The translations under genes and the position numbers were made by a program. Positions 44,291 through 56,016 of a stretch of 64,000 nt of DNA are shown here, in pieces. The stretch spans positions 3,321,001 to 3,385,000 of the forward strand of contig JBBBDQ010001028.1 of NCBI GenBank assembly GCA_037127315.1, given 5' to 3'. Each line of letters begins with the position of its first letter. The first letter of the stretch is position 1. The notes under the pieces were generated by a model that was given only the letters and a program-made list of their open reading frames with translations, was not told the DNA's origin and did no database searches. Origin of the DNA: Ascarosepion bandense (Eukaryota; Mollusca; Cephalopoda; Sepiida; Sepiidae).

Positions 44291-45531
44291 TTGTGCTTTT
44301 ACATATCCCGACGTAACAAATAAACTTTTTTAACTTCGTCATACAAATTCTTCAATATATATATATTGTGGCTTTTCTTAACTAATGAATCAACAATATC
44401 TGCAGTACTATATTTAAATTTGATGCAGATCTTAAACGGGTTGAAATGTTGAAAAAAGCAAAAAAATAAATTTCCTTTACATATTACTGCAATCTCGAAA
44501 TCGCTATAAAAAAGGAAAATTTTAATTGTTTTCTATCAATATGTAAGCCAGAATCTTGTAAACTTATTTGTTTAAGCGACAAAAAATAACTATGTTTTAT
44601 CTTTGTAGTGTGGGATGACATAAGAGATGTTACCGATGGGAAAGTATATAAGAGATATATTTTTCCCATTTAAGTTCAGTAAATGACATAGGAATTATTT
44701 CTTTACTAAAATTACTTTGTAGCATGTGAACATCACTGCAGAAATCAGACACCTCGTTTGACGCTAATGACAGCGAAGAGAGGTAATTCCCTGATGTCTC
44801 CTAGCTGCGAATCTTTTAAAAAATGTTAAACACTCAGTAATATCTGAACATGTAGTGAATTTTATATCGTTTATAAACGGGAAATAACACTACTAATGGC
44901 TTGCTTGAAATACATACAGATTCTTTAAAAATACCTGGTTGTCTGACGTATGTTTGAACGTATAATGATGTCTGAGTTCTTACAAAAATCATTCCTTGCA
45001 TATAGGATTAGAATTAGCCCAAGACGGCGGGGAATTACTTTCCAAACGGTAGGAATAAGTGCAATTGACTTTCTGTCAATCATTGTCTATTGTTTCAACG
45101 TAAGTGAAAACGACAAGGTGACAAGTTTTTTTCTCCCTAGAGAATAATCGAATTCTTTCTGATTTTATCCACACTTTGGATTATCAATTTGAAGAGATTA
45201 AGAAGGATTAAGTTGCCGCAGCAGAGTTGGTTATTTGGACAATGGGAAAGTACAAAAACAATTTCTGGTTCTTGTTAGTTTTCAACTTGCAAAAATGTTG
45301 GATATCCATTTTGTTTTCTCAAGAGTATTCATCAGATAGTTTCGGTATTTTCAGTCAATGTTCCTTTTTATAGTAACATTCTAATGAAAGTGGTAATGAA
45401 TCACCTCAATGTATTGTTTAATAAATATTTACTTTGTAATTAAATACAGTGAGCTCTTTATTATATTGATAGGATCCATTTGGATTATTTACCAAGGAAA
45501 GTTTTCTTAACACAGATTTTTTACAGTCACT
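44291..45531. other. No recognisable feature
   Basis: Unassigned AT-rich DNA. The frames 44484-44669 and 44950-45147 show no domain. Confidence 0.45.
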
Positions 45532-45553
45532 ATATATATATGTATATATATAT

Positions 45554-45605
<52 letters not shown>

Positions 45606-45628
45606 GCATATATACATACATATATATG

Positions 45629-45661
<33 letters not shown>

Positions 45662-45664
45662 TTA
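45532..45664. repeat. (TA)n and (ATT)n microsatellites
   Basis: TA-rich to about 45628, then ATT units at 45630-45662. Confidence 0.95.
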
Positions 45665-45778
45665 ATAGCTATAAAGTTTCGGTGTTAAAGCACCATGATC
45701 AGACAGATACTGGTGTTTGTTGATGGCGACTGACCGATGATGATATTTTAACACCAAAACTTATACATATTAAGTTTC

Positions 45779-45780
45779 AG

Positions 45781-45836
<56 letters not shown>
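45779..45836. repeat. (TAA)n array abutting the R4-like LINE
   Basis: About 19 ATA/TAA units ending directly at the 5' truncation point of the LINE that follows. Confidence 0.96.
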
Positions 45837-45837
<1 letters not shown>

Positions 45838-47235
45838 GCTTCGACCCTGATGTAACAATAAAAGATTTAGAGCCAGAAGAAGCTTATAAATACCTAGGTG
45901 TAAATGAGACTGAAAAAATTCACAATAAAAAATGAAAGAATTAGTGCGTAACAAGTACTATAGAAGGCTACGACTGATATTAAAAACTGAATTTAATTCT
46001 CAGAACAGAATTCTGGCCTTTAATAGCCTTGCGATCCCAGTGGTCCAATATAGTTTCAACATCTTGAACTGGAATCTAAACGACATCAGAATAATGAATT
46101 CTAAAACAAGAAATCTTTCTAAGCATAAGATTCATCATCTGATGTAGACCGTCTATACATACCCCGTAAAGAAGGTGGAAGAGGTCTTATTCAGCTAGAA
46201 TTGGCATACAAGACAACAACTATTGGCTTACTAACATACATAAAAAAACAACAAAGGACTGGATGATTAGTCAAACAACAAGAAAACAGAAAGAAAAAAT
46301 ATTTAATAATGACAGAAGGCAGTAAATACAAACAAGATTTACATTCAGTAGATTCTGTAGAAAAGCAAAGCAGAAGCCAAGACACAACTATTGCAGCAAA
46401 AAATATGAAAAAGAAAGCTATGGATAAAGCTCTTGAACAGATGAAACAACGCTGGCAAGACAAACCTCTGCATGGTCAATATCCAGAACGTGCTAATAAA
46501 TCCAATGTAATGTTGATGAATTAAATACTCATGCATCTGGATTAAAGTCTGAGACTGAGGGCTTTATTCTTGCAGCGCAAGACCAAAGTCTTTTCACTAG
46601 GAACATTCAGGCAAATATTATACCTAATAATGTGGATCCAAAATGCATGTTCTGTGATAAATACCAAGAAATAATAGACCATCTAATCTCAGGATGTTCT
46701 GTACTTGCCCCAAATGAATATAAAAATCGTCACGATAGAGTGAGACAATATTGACATTTGACAATGTGCAAACACTATAGAAAATATGTAAACAAACACT
46801 GGTATGAACACCACCCAGTTCCGGTCACAGAAATAGAAGACGTCAGCATTTTATGGAATTACACCATCTACACAGACAGAAAAATTGAAGCAAATAGGCC
46901 GGACATTATTGTTAAAAACCAAAAAGAAAAAACTTGCCTAATAATTGATATGGCTTGTCCAGCGGATTGTAACATGGCAACAAAGGAATTCGAAAAAATT
47001 GTCAAAATATAAAGACCTGGAAACTAAAATAGAAAAAAATGTGGAAATTGAAAAAAAGAATCGTGCCAGTGATAGTAGGTGCACTTGGAATGATAAAAAA
47101 TAGAGTAAAACAACAAATTGAAAGAATCCCTGAAAACCCCAGCTTAAGAGATATAAAAAAATCGTCTTGTTAAGTACAGCCCACACACTATGGAGAACTT
47201 TGTCTATGTAACGCTAGGGATGTTAGAAGAGGTAG
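45837..47235 (+). mobile_element. R4/R2-group LINE, RT thumb to restriction-like endonuclease
   Basis: A 5'-truncated LINE with long preserved segments. EEAYKYLGVNE near 45877-45910 is the post-YADD 'YLG' motif. IPRKEGGRGLIQLELAYK near 46158-46212 is the thumb-region 'GGRGL' motif. After a frameshift near 46510, CMFCDKYQEIIDHLISGC at about 46650-46700 is a CCHC motif (Cys-X2-Cys-X8-His-X4-Cys). RPDIIVKNQKEKTCLIIDMA at about 46897-46956 is the RPD-X12-D catalytic signature of the restriction-enzyme-like endonuclease. Together these place it in the R2/R4 lineages and exclude CR1, RTE or L1. Several stops (for example near 46752 and 47010) and frameshifts make it inactive. The C-terminal HTLWRTLSM lies near 47185-47211. 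Confidence 0.85.
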
Positions 47236-48420
47236 AAAAACATGAAATGGAGACATAACAACACAACACAACCTGCCTTAGGTCTTCCTGCAGATTTGTT
47301 AGGTAGTGCGACCATAGCAGAAATCATATCGTATTGGGTGCATTCCCTCTCTAAATACTGTTTCATCAAATATCAAATATTTCATATAATTAAATATAAA
47401 TACTAATGTTTCCTTAAATAAGACTGATAAAATAATTTTGTTAGTTTATTTTATTGTGCCTTCTATGTATCCGAACAAGAGATTTCATTTTGTGACTTTC
47501 ATATAAGGGTTTAGTGTGAATGGATGGAAGAACTGGAACAAAGACTTTTTTAGAGCGACAAGAGACAAGAAATGGTGATGCGTCCTGGTTGTTCATGTCC
47601 AGAAGGAACATGGCACATAAAAGAAGAACCTACCCAAAGTTTAAATTCTGCTTCTCTACCGCCTCCCACCCACATATCTATCTAAGTTTTGCGTCCAATT
47701 ATTTCTCCCTTTATACTTTGCTTTTTTCAGTAAATTATGTTCGAAATTATTCTGTTTGTTTTGGCGATGATCTGTCTTCAATAGCATTCTATATATTTGG
47801 TTATTTATTCTCTTTATTTGCTCTGAAAATGTCAATCTAACTGATTGTGTACGAAATCAAAATGTCACTCTGATTGTGTACGTCTATTCGAAGTCCCAAG
47901 AAATTAACAGATTCTAAGCCTATATGAAAACCGTAAAAATTCCTTCATGTATGCACGTGTATAATAATTCTAGTTTGACTGTATGGGGTTCAGATGAAGA
48001 TATATATTCGTGTGTGTGTGTGTCTGTGTGTGTTGTAGATATTATGTTTGTTGGTTTTGATTTTAGACGTTTGCCGTTTGTTTTAGATAAACATCTTATA
48101 TTCTTTAAGAATGGAATCAATAAAGCTTGATGATGCAATATATTGTTTTTGACGTGTGTTTATAGTTAGTAATATTTCTCTTATTAGACTCAAAAAATTT
48201 TCGCTCTTTCTTTTAATTATGGCAGAATTTGTAATGTCCAGTTTTGTTCCTGTTTATTATGAGCGAGTTTTAAAAGTGTCTCTGATATAAATGTTTTTAC
48301 ATTGCAAGATATTTTTACCGGCATCAGAATTGATGCTAGGTTAATTTTTCTCTCTAATTATATATCCGATTGCATTAGACGTCGTGGCAAGGATCCTAAT
48401 ATTACATAGCTGAATTTCTA
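47236..48420. other. No recognisable feature
   Basis: Unassigned. The frames 47520-47840, 47924-48130 and 47920-48138 overlap on both strands or are T-rich, and none shows a domain. Confidence 0.45.
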
Positions 48421-48424
48421 AGCG

Positions 48425-48505
48425 CTACTTAGATGTGGCACAAAGCCGAAAGTATGGGGTACCGAGTGAGGATCGAACTCAATCTTAGTATTAGATACAT
48501 AGATA
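48425..48505 (-). mobile_element. SINE-B copy 4, 3' half
   Basis: Minus strand: GAGTTCGATCCTCACTCGGT (B box), CCCCATACTTTCGGCTTTG and TGCCACATCTAAGTAGCGC. This gives the clearest B box and tail of the family. The A-box half is replaced by (GATA)n. Confidence 0.68.
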
Positions 48506-48515
48506 TGAATAGACT

Positions 48516-48516
48516 G

Positions 48517-48563
<47 letters not shown>
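48516..48563. repeat. (GATA)n microsatellite
   Basis: About 11 units next to the truncated SINE-B. Confidence 0.96.
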
Positions 48564-48930
48564 AAATCGAAATATAAAGATAAGAACAAAAAAGCAATGT
48601 CTCATTTCCTAAACAGCCTACTGGTATTATAATTTTGGATAGTTGATAAGAATTGCGATAATAAAACGGCAGAAAGCTGGACGTGATTGTCAAATTTATG
48701 CATCTAGATAAATCAAACGCAAAAAAAACTCTCTGTATCTTCATCTTTTTTCTTGATGTAGATATGTAACTTTTAGGGTCTGTTTTATACTTTCATTCTA
48801 ATAGTATAATATTTACCTAGGAAAAAGACATTCACTTTTTTAATATAAAAGAATACATATATTTATATTTCATTCTAATCGTAAAATGCCTACGTAATTG
48901 CCTAGGTAAAACTCTTTGTCAATAAAAAGC
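48564..48930. other. No recognisable feature
   Basis: Short diverged repeats around CCTAGG-TAAA at 48815 and 48900. Otherwise unassigned. Confidence 0.4.
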
Positions 48931-48934
48931 TTTT

Positions 48935-48951
48935 TCACTTTCACTCATTTC

Positions 48952-48993
<42 letters not shown>

Positions 48994-49019
48994 TAGAAAT
49001 GAATGAAAGTGGAATTGCT

Positions 49020-49068
<49 letters not shown>
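48935..49068. repeat. (TA)n arrays, the first between inverted 19-bp arms
   Basis: CACTTTCACTCATTTCTCC (48935-48953) faces GTAGAAATGAATGAAAGTGG (48993-49012), nearly its reverse complement, with (TA)n filling the loop. A second TA array lies at 49023-49068. Confidence 0.85.
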
Positions 49069-49069
<1 letters not shown>

Positions 49070-49900
49070 GAAATTATAACATGAATATGTTATAATATCA
49101 CTACAAAAGTAGCTATTTTGTTTCGACACTTAAAAAGAATCAATACGGTCTGTCAGTTTAATTCTTTCATTGCATTTTTCCAATTTTCGGATAAAGTATT
49201 GAGTATTATGCTCGAAGTTTTGGATATCTGAACTTCATATTCGTAGTTACTTCTCATTTATCTGCATCATGGTTTTCTACAACCCAGACGCCACATTAAT
49301 TCTTGATAATAATCTGCGGGAGTCAAAATATTTTAGCCAAAATAGCAAAATATGAAATTTGGACGTTTTATGCACAACTTGATGCACAATATTCAACACC
49401 AAATCCCAAAATTGAAAAAATACAATAAAAAAATGTAACAGACATACCTTGTCGGTTCTTTTTAATTAAACTTGTTTTAATGAATACTTGCTGCCTAAAT
49501 ATTACATTTTATATCAGTAGATTTTGCAATGTTTTTTCAAACGCACAACAGAAACTTTCAGAATGCACAATTGGAAGTTTAAAACAACCGGAACTTCAAA
49601 ATAAGGGAGGAGGTTGTCAAGGATTTTAAACACTTTTATTCAGATTTACTGATAAGTTTACATCTAGTCATTACTTTGGACCATTCATTCCGTAAACTTT
49701 TTCGTTCTGGAAATAATATTATGGCTAAATTCTCTTCTTGGTGTAATTTGCAGACATCACCACCGTTTTTAATATTCTCCATATTATATCAGGGTTTTTG
49801 CCGTATTCTTTCTTCGATTAATTTCCACTTGTGATCATCTATTTTGGTACAATATCGAAAATCGAAGTTAAACTAAGATTACGTAATCGACTTACTTTAA
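49069..49900. other. No recognisable feature
   Basis: Unassigned AT-rich DNA. Confidence 0.45.
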
Positions 49901-49926
49901 AATAATATATATATATATATATATAT
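49901..49926. repeat. (TA)n microsatellite at the 5' truncation of LINE-R
   Basis: Short TA array directly upstream of the truncated LINE. Confidence 0.9.
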
Positions 49927-51010
49927 GAGATAAAAATCAGAAAGAGCAATACAAATAAAAAAGATGTACCTATGTTTTATAGATCATGCAAAGGCGTTCG
50001 AAAAAGTACGCCACAAAGAGTTAATAGAAATTCTCGTCAACTCCGACATATTTGGGAAAGACATTAGAATAATCAAGAATCTCTACTGGCAGCGAACCCC
50101 TACGTACCGACAGCAAATGAATTCAGCCAATATACAAAGATAGAAAAGGGCGTAAGACAAGGATGTGTCTTTACCGGATCTATTCAACTTTTACAGCGAG
50201 ACTATTCTGAGGACCCTAGAAGTTATGCCATGATTCGTCATCGGCGGCTACAATCAGAACAACATAAGATACGCAGAGGATGCAATGCTGATAGACCACA
50301 CGGAAAGAAAACTACAAGACCTTCTACAGATTGTAGCTGAAGAAAGTGGAAAGAAAGGACTATAAATAAGCTACAAGAAAACCGAATGCATGATCACCAT
50401 CAAAAAGCGGATCCCAAAATGCCAACTACAGGTTGAGGAACTAAAACAGGTACAATAGTTCAACTACCTGGGAAGTGTTCTAACAGAAGACAGAAAGTGC
50501 AACACTAAGAACCGCAGGGGATTTGGCAAGGCGAAGTGCGCATTCCAGAAGTTGAGTAGAGTATTGAGAGAGTACTGGATAGCTATGTGATGTTTGTTCT
50601 TCAATATGGCAATGGATGCTGAACAAGCTTATCAAAGATGAAAAAAAAACTCGGAGCAACTGAAATGTGGTTCTACAGAACGATGCTGTGGATATCATGG
50701 ACCGAGCATATGAGCTATGATGAGGCTTTGGAAAAGATAGAAACAAAAAAATTAATGGTGAGCATCATGAAAAGACAGCTAAAGTTCCTGAGACATGTGA
50801 TGAGGAAGAATATTTTGCAGAATCTGATACTCACAGGTTAGGTAGCCGGAAAGAGATACAGAGGAAAGCAGTGTGTAACGCACTTGGCTGGCCTGTGCAG
50901 GTGGATGTTGGAGCAGGCTTTCAGCAGGGTAACTGTAGAAACCGTACTAAGAGCCACCAGAGATAGGGTATCACCTACGTCCTGGCACTTAGAAAAAGGA
51001 GATATTTATA
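49927..51010 (+). mobile_element. LINE-R (RTE-like) copy, RT palm to 3' end
   Basis: The best LINE-R copy, 5'-truncated. MYLCFIDHAKAFEKVRHKEL (about 49965-50025) is RT motif A with the catalytic Asp. IEKGVRQGC near 50140-50168 starts motif B, but a frame change follows. NNIRYAEDAMLID near 50260-50298 is motif C, where YADD has become YAED. KKTECMITIKK near 50378-50410 and FNYLGSVLTEDRKCN near 50460-50505 follow. Then TMLWISWTEHMSYDEALEKI near 50680-50740, LKFLRHVMRKNILQNLILTG near 50780-50838, and ATRDRVSPTSWHLEKGD near the end. At least four frameshifts or stops. The C-terminal part is repeated at 63.67-64.0 kb. Confidence 0.82.
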
Positions 51011-51024
51011 GAAGGATGTTTGTT

Positions 51025-51300
51025 GTGGTGGAATGAGAACCCAGTGAGCCGAGTTCGAATTCCAATTGAATTCGTAGCATTCACTTACACACAAATACCT
51101 TTAGGAATGATATTAATCCATCTCTTCTGCCTCCAGCTTTGGGTTAAATAGTAGAACAGACTTTGTTCTTTTAGGTTGGTAACTACTCTACTGCAGAAAG
51201 AAATAGCAACCTACTGTGGGAAAATCTCCTGCCTAGTCAGTCATGAAGCGAAAGAGACATGATCAACCAAGGGTGCATCATGTATGTCACTTAACTGACT
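51025..51300 (+). mobile_element. SINE-C copy 4, longest
   Basis: GTTGTGGTGGAATGAGAACC (A-box region), GAGTTCGAATTCC (B box near 51050-51062), GTAGCATTCACTTACACAC, CTGCAGAAAGAAATAGCAAC and AAGAGACATGATCAACC. It sits directly after LINE-R, so the junction of the two is uncertain. Confidence 0.65.
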
Positions 51301-51365
51301 GATTGATATATATAGATAAAAGTTTTCAATATTTGGGATAGTTCATATATCATATAAAAGTGTGT

Positions 51366-51465
51366 ACTGAGGTCAACACCAAGCTTGATAGTAATCTTTA
51401 AGGGATAGCCTAAATATTGCATTCAATAATGAAACAGAATGTCACTATTCAATGTTGACCTCAGT
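51366..51465. repeat. 100-bp unit with perfect 13-bp inverted ends
   Basis: ACTGAGGTCAACA at 51366-51378 and its exact reverse complement at 51453-51465. Could be a very short MITE. Confidence 0.7.
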
Positions 51466-52046
51466 GTCCACGTTTGTACATAGATATATTCACTTATATT
51501 TTATACACTCTGCCCCCGTGGTTCAGCATTTCTACCTATGAAACATACATTAAAACTATATTCTTGTCATATTTAGATTCCATCCAGAAAATTATTTGGT
51601 GGAGTGTTTTCAAAGGTTAAAACACGGATCGTAATATGTTTTTCAATTTTGTCATTTTAGTTACCCACTATTAATCTGATATATAGGTGTTTATATTATA
51701 CTTTTCATAGATAAGTAATCGCGAAAGGAGGATGGAATCCTTTGACTTTTCTTAATCAAGGTTTACATTGCCTAAAACTAGAAGACCATCTTTCTTAGCC
51801 ATCTTCTCTTTGTCAATCAACGGCAACGATGAGGACATCATGGACATCATTTCCGCTTTCTATGAGACTCTAATTTCCGGCTGCTTTATCCAACACAGCA
51901 TCATCTTCGTTTCAATAAGCTTCACTTCATCACGAACTTAGTCTATAAAGTTTTGATGCTCGAGGCGACTATGAAATATTTTGAAAACAAAACTTTGAAA
52001 CGCTTCTATGTTATTTCTATTTCTCTATTTCACTCTCCTTTTATCT
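51466..52046. other. No recognisable feature
   Basis: Unassigned DNA. Confidence 0.45.
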
Positions 52047-52047
52047 T

Positions 52048-52122
<75 letters not shown>

Positions 52123-52124
52123 AG

Positions 52125-52156
<32 letters not shown>
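52047..52156. repeat. (CT)n-(TA)n-(TATG)n-(TA)n compound microsatellite
   Basis: CT to about 52079, TA to 52111, short TATG units, then TA to 52155. Confidence 0.96.
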
Positions 52157-52158
<2 letters not shown>

Positions 52159-52599
52159 TTGGGGTGATACTATATGTGACGGAAAAGTATGCACACTGCT
52201 CACTACTTTTGGCATACCGTTTGGACACTATTTGTTCTGCAGAGTCCATACCTCTGACGCATTCTGATGTGTCTGGTCACCTTTCTAGACAGTGGTTGTG
52301 ATAAAGAAATGACAAGGCTGATTAGAAAGAAGATATTTTCATAAGTGAAAGATGTCTACCAATAAAGTGCAATTACTCTGAATTGATTTTGAAGCTTTTA
52401 ACTCTGCTTTCGTGCTAAAGTCAAAATTTATTTTCGAACTGTAAGTTAAAGAAACAATCAAAATATACATAGTGACATTCTGATTTGATGCACCCACCAA
52501 AACCTCCTCCTAGGACACTGAAAGAAAGGGATGTAAAAATTAGTGATTTATTAGGTTTTGACAATAATAAATATTAAACTTGTTGGGGGACTATTCTGA
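52157..52599. other. No recognisable feature
   Basis: Unassigned DNA. Confidence 0.4.
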
Positions 52600-53775
52600 A
52601 ACACCTAATCTTACTTAGATAAGTATATAAATTGCTTCTATGCTACATACGCAAATGATAGCATTATTTTTAATGCACAGTCAAGAATCAAAATGATCAT
52701 AACTTTGATCTCTTCTCTAATCTAGCGCTAACAGATGAATCAAGAAAAAACTGACTTGATATTTTCAATCCCTTGAAAGTACGAACTATTATCGCTTAAC
52801 CAACACTGTTCATAACCAGAGCTTTATCCTGTTATGCTAAATTACTGTACTTTTAATGAGACTACAAGCTTTGAACATCTATTGGATCCCAATTTCACTC
52901 TCGATCCCAAGTGGGACCCCTTAAATACAGTCCTCTGGGCACTTCGACTTCGTGTAAGTTGTTAGCAAGCTTATATTGCTAGATCAATGACAACTGAATA
53001 GTAAGTTTGATTCTCACCGAGTGCCCCATACTTTCGGCATTGTGCCACATCTAATCTACTTTCAGAAAATTACCATAGATAGAACTATTTGCTGAAGAGG
53101 CCAGGAAAGATGTTCGTATCATTCTAACGCTCCAGGAAGTATTTGACTTTTATTGTCATGCTTTTTCTTTTACATAAATCAGATCCGACTAAAAAGAAGC
53201 ATCACTGCCATATCCGGGCTGATAGTGTTTCAATTCGTTTACCCGCTCTCGTGCTTTAGGAGAAAACGTATTCTTCAGTCTGCAACCTCTTTTTTATAGA
53301 TTAAACATTGCAAGCCATTCTCATGGCAAATATTCAGATGAGGTCCTTCTTTTAGTTCCACCAGTTCAAACCTTTACATTTCGGACATACCAAGTTACTC
53401 TCAGGTAGTGGAACCATCTTCATTCTTTTTGTATTCGAAATTTAAGGAGAAAGTTCCACTCACAAAACATTTTACCAGGAACCGCTACTTTATGAAATAT
53501 GCTCCAACGTAAATGTTTTCTTAAAGTACACAAAAATAACCACTTCAATCTTTATATGCCATATATATTGAGTATTTTTCATATAGAGAGTATTTCCCTT
53601 GCAGCATGTCCCAATGTCGGTTTGGATTTTCTTTTTAGCATGAGGTGTTACCATGGAATAGTGATCTACTGTGGCTCAGTAAAAGTGACAAACGATATCA
53701 CAAATAGTAATGAACCAGCACTAATTAACCAAGCTATGCTTTAGCACCGGAAGCAAGCAGTGCGGGGGTGATTGA
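52600..53775 (+). mobile_element. LINE-Q copy 2, interrupted by SINE-B
   Basis: Badly decayed CR1/Jockey-like LINE in order on the plus strand. NCFYATYANDSIIF near 52632-52675 is the RT motif C region (YADD degraded to YAND). FEHLLDPNFTLDPKWDP near 52875-52925 matches 'RLLGLTLSSDLKWK'. A SINE-B insertion at 52944-53062 splits it. It resumes with YSDEVLLLVPPVQTF near 53330-53377, FHSQNILPGTATL near 53455-53490 and NMLQRKCF near 53497-53520, matching the C-terminal 'RTARLWN-LP--CFP' block. The possible 3' end near 53730-53775 (TTAGCACCGGAAGC, GGGGGTGATTGAATAAAAAG) resembles the LINE-J tail. Confidence 0.6.
52944..53062 (+). mobile_element. SINE-B copy 5 nested in LINE-Q
   Basis: AAGTTGTTAGCAAGCTTATA (A-box region), CAACTGAATAGTAAGTTTGA and TTCTCACCGAGTG (B box), then CCCCATACTTTCGGCATTGT and GCCACATCTAA. 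Complete from A box to tail. Confidence 0.7.
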
Positions 53776-54410
53776 ATAAAAAGAACGGTTTGAATATTAC
53801 CAACTACGACTCAGAAGGCCGAAGCGCACAACAGGCTTAAACGGTACAATATTGACAAATATGATAAAGTCATAAGAACCAGTATGGGTCTAAAATAGCG
53901 TTTCAAACCAATATATATATAAATATGTGTGTGTGAGTGTGTGTGTGTGTGTGTGTGTGCAGTATATCAGTTTTTATTATACAAGTAAAGCCTTAATTAT
54001 AAAATCTGTATTAAACAGCTAATATTGTTAAAACTTTCAGTATATGCTTTTATATATATGAAGAATATATTATACTAGTTTCAGCTTACTATATTTGTTC
54101 TTATGATGACATATTGATAATAACGAATAATTTATTCATCAGAGATTCCATTATTTTAACAGCAAAAATTTTATCTTTTATCCAAGAAACCCTTAGGGAT
54201 CCTTCGCCCATTTCTTTTTGTTACAAATCTTAAGGGTTTTAATAACGGACTGACATGTCTACTTAATGGCTTATTCTAAAATGCCTCTGTCAGAATTATT
54301 TAGCAATTTCAGATCCGGGTTGGAGCAAGGTCAGATGCCCACTGGCTAGAAAGTTAATTTCGCAAAGCATCAGCACATTCTTGGCTGTGTACATAGATTG
54401 GGAAGAATTT
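53776..54410. other. Unassigned, with (TG)n at about 53925-53960
   Basis: One (TG)n array. Otherwise no recognisable content. Confidence 0.45.
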
Positions 54411-54411
54411 C

Positions 54412-54522
54412 GATGTAGTGTAATGATTCTCAAGCTTATCTCGTTAAGACCATTACAACTGAATGGTAAGTTCGATCCACACTGGATGACTTACACTTTC
54501 AACCTTGTACCACATTTTAAAA
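54412..54522 (+). mobile_element. SINE-B copy 6
   Basis: GTAGTGTAATGATTCTCAAG, CTTATCTCGTTAAG (A-box region), CAACTGAATGGTAAGTTCGA and TCCACACTGGATG (B box), then TTACACTTTCAACCTTGTAC and CACAT. This copy has the most tRNA-like A box. Confidence 0.68.
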
Positions 54523-55961
54523 AAATCACCATTCCGTGATAATATGTGTATGTGTGTGTGTGTGTGCAGAGAAAGAGAGAGGGGGAAGAACTATGAATGG
54601 AGAGAAATAGCAAATAAAAGAAATAAATTAAATTGTACAATTATGGAAGCAGATGCTGAATTGTTCTCAGCGTGACAGAAAAGCTCTTCTAAAAATTTAT
54701 CTTATGTTTGATCCTTTGGTAAGATCTGGAAAAGTGAGCTAGTCTACGAACTTTTTCGTTCGATTCTTTTCACTGCAACTCTTCCCAACCTCAAAGTTTT
54801 AAACCTCGATGCTCCAGTAAAAGTTCTCCTATCTATAATACAACCACATTGTACTTAGTATATGAAGGTGATTTCTTTGAGGAAGAAGGTTGTGCTAAAT
54901 AACCCGATTATATCTTTATCTAGGCTTGTTTCAATTCGAGACAATATTATTTGTTACACTTTTACATATCTGAATGTGACACTAGAAAAGCCAAGCAATT
55001 TTCTACTGAAGCAAAGATGCCAACTAAAAAGAATAAGAATTTATTCGGTGCCAAGAGCAAATAGAAAACCCTAGCTTGTTATTTTCTTGTTTGGTACAAA
55101 AATCACTTTGTCTACATTTTGGTCAGATGACACTTATTCACAGGTGACGTGAATACATTTCATTTTCCTGTTAAGGACCAATTTCAACGTTGCATACGAT
55201 TCTTCTTTATCGAGGTTTCTTTCAAGTTAAATTCTTTCAATTTTCTTATTTTACTTCTTTTTTCGTAGTTGCCTTTTTTGCTTCTCCTTTTCGATATCTT
55301 CTTCTCTCCACGCCGCCTTATCTTTCGCCACTTCACGTCTTCTTTGTCCCCGTCACCGCAAAACCTACATTTTTACTTCTGCTGTTATGCTTGTTTTTAA
55401 ATTCTTTTCTTTTTTTTCTTGTTCTTTTTTCATTTGTCTTTCTGTCTGACACAAATCTGCTCACAGACTCAACGTGTAACACTTCTAAACCTAATGATAA
55501 CACAGCCGGTGATTTATATTTGGGATTCTATCTTATTTATTTCATTGAACATCCTGTCTGATGACTAAGTTCGCCTTCACAACGCCACTATAACAAGCAT
55601 AACAATTTGACATTATTTCGCATCCATTACAGTCTGGAATATAATCGCCTTGCAAGATGGTACAAAACTCGCATTTAGTCTAAAAGCCAACGCCATATAT
55701 TTACTCGGTAATTTGTTACATGTTTTTTACCAAAAAAGAAAGACATTTAGAAGTGGAAACATAGCAAGACAAAATGCAAAATAGGCGCCCATTTTATTTT
55801 ACAATGAAAGACAAAAGAATTCGTTGTTGCATATACAGAAAATTTAGTTGTAAATTGCAGGTTTGTACTGCCAAGCAAAAATTTTCTTTGGAATTCTAAA
55901 ATTTTACACTTTAATTTTTCAAATTAATATCATTGATTTTTTAAAATTATTTTCCTCATCT
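54523..55961. other. Unassigned, with a T-rich open frame
   Basis: The 123-codon frame at 55190-55561 is Phe/Leu-rich from T-rich DNA. It has no domain and no start or splice context that sets it apart from similar frames elsewhere. (TG)n at 54540-54565. Confidence 0.45.
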
Positions 55962-56016
55962 TTGTTGTTATTATCACAACGTTTCGACCGATCTGGTTGT
56001 TAGTGTCCCTCAGGTG
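55962..56016 (-). other. Degenerate hammerhead-like sequence of PLE type
   Basis: Minus strand: CCTGAGGGACACTAACAACC, AGATCGGTCGAAACGTTGTG then ATAATAACAAC. CGAAAC is intact, with a short ACC/GGT stem II before it, and the CTGATGA box has become CTGAGGG. The wording CGGTCGAAACGTTGTGATAA resembles 3' ends of Penelope-like elements in other animals. No PLE coding sequence lies upstream. Confidence 0.3.

Noticed and set aside
53720..53775. Independent LINE-J 3' tail
   Set aside because: Similarity to the LINE-J tail is limited to a few words and it fits better as the end of the LINE-Q copy already called there.
54412..54522. Functional tRNA gene
   Set aside because: A and B boxes are present, but there is no closed acceptor stem or anticodon arm, and the unit recurs with a common non-tRNA tail. 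It is a SINE.
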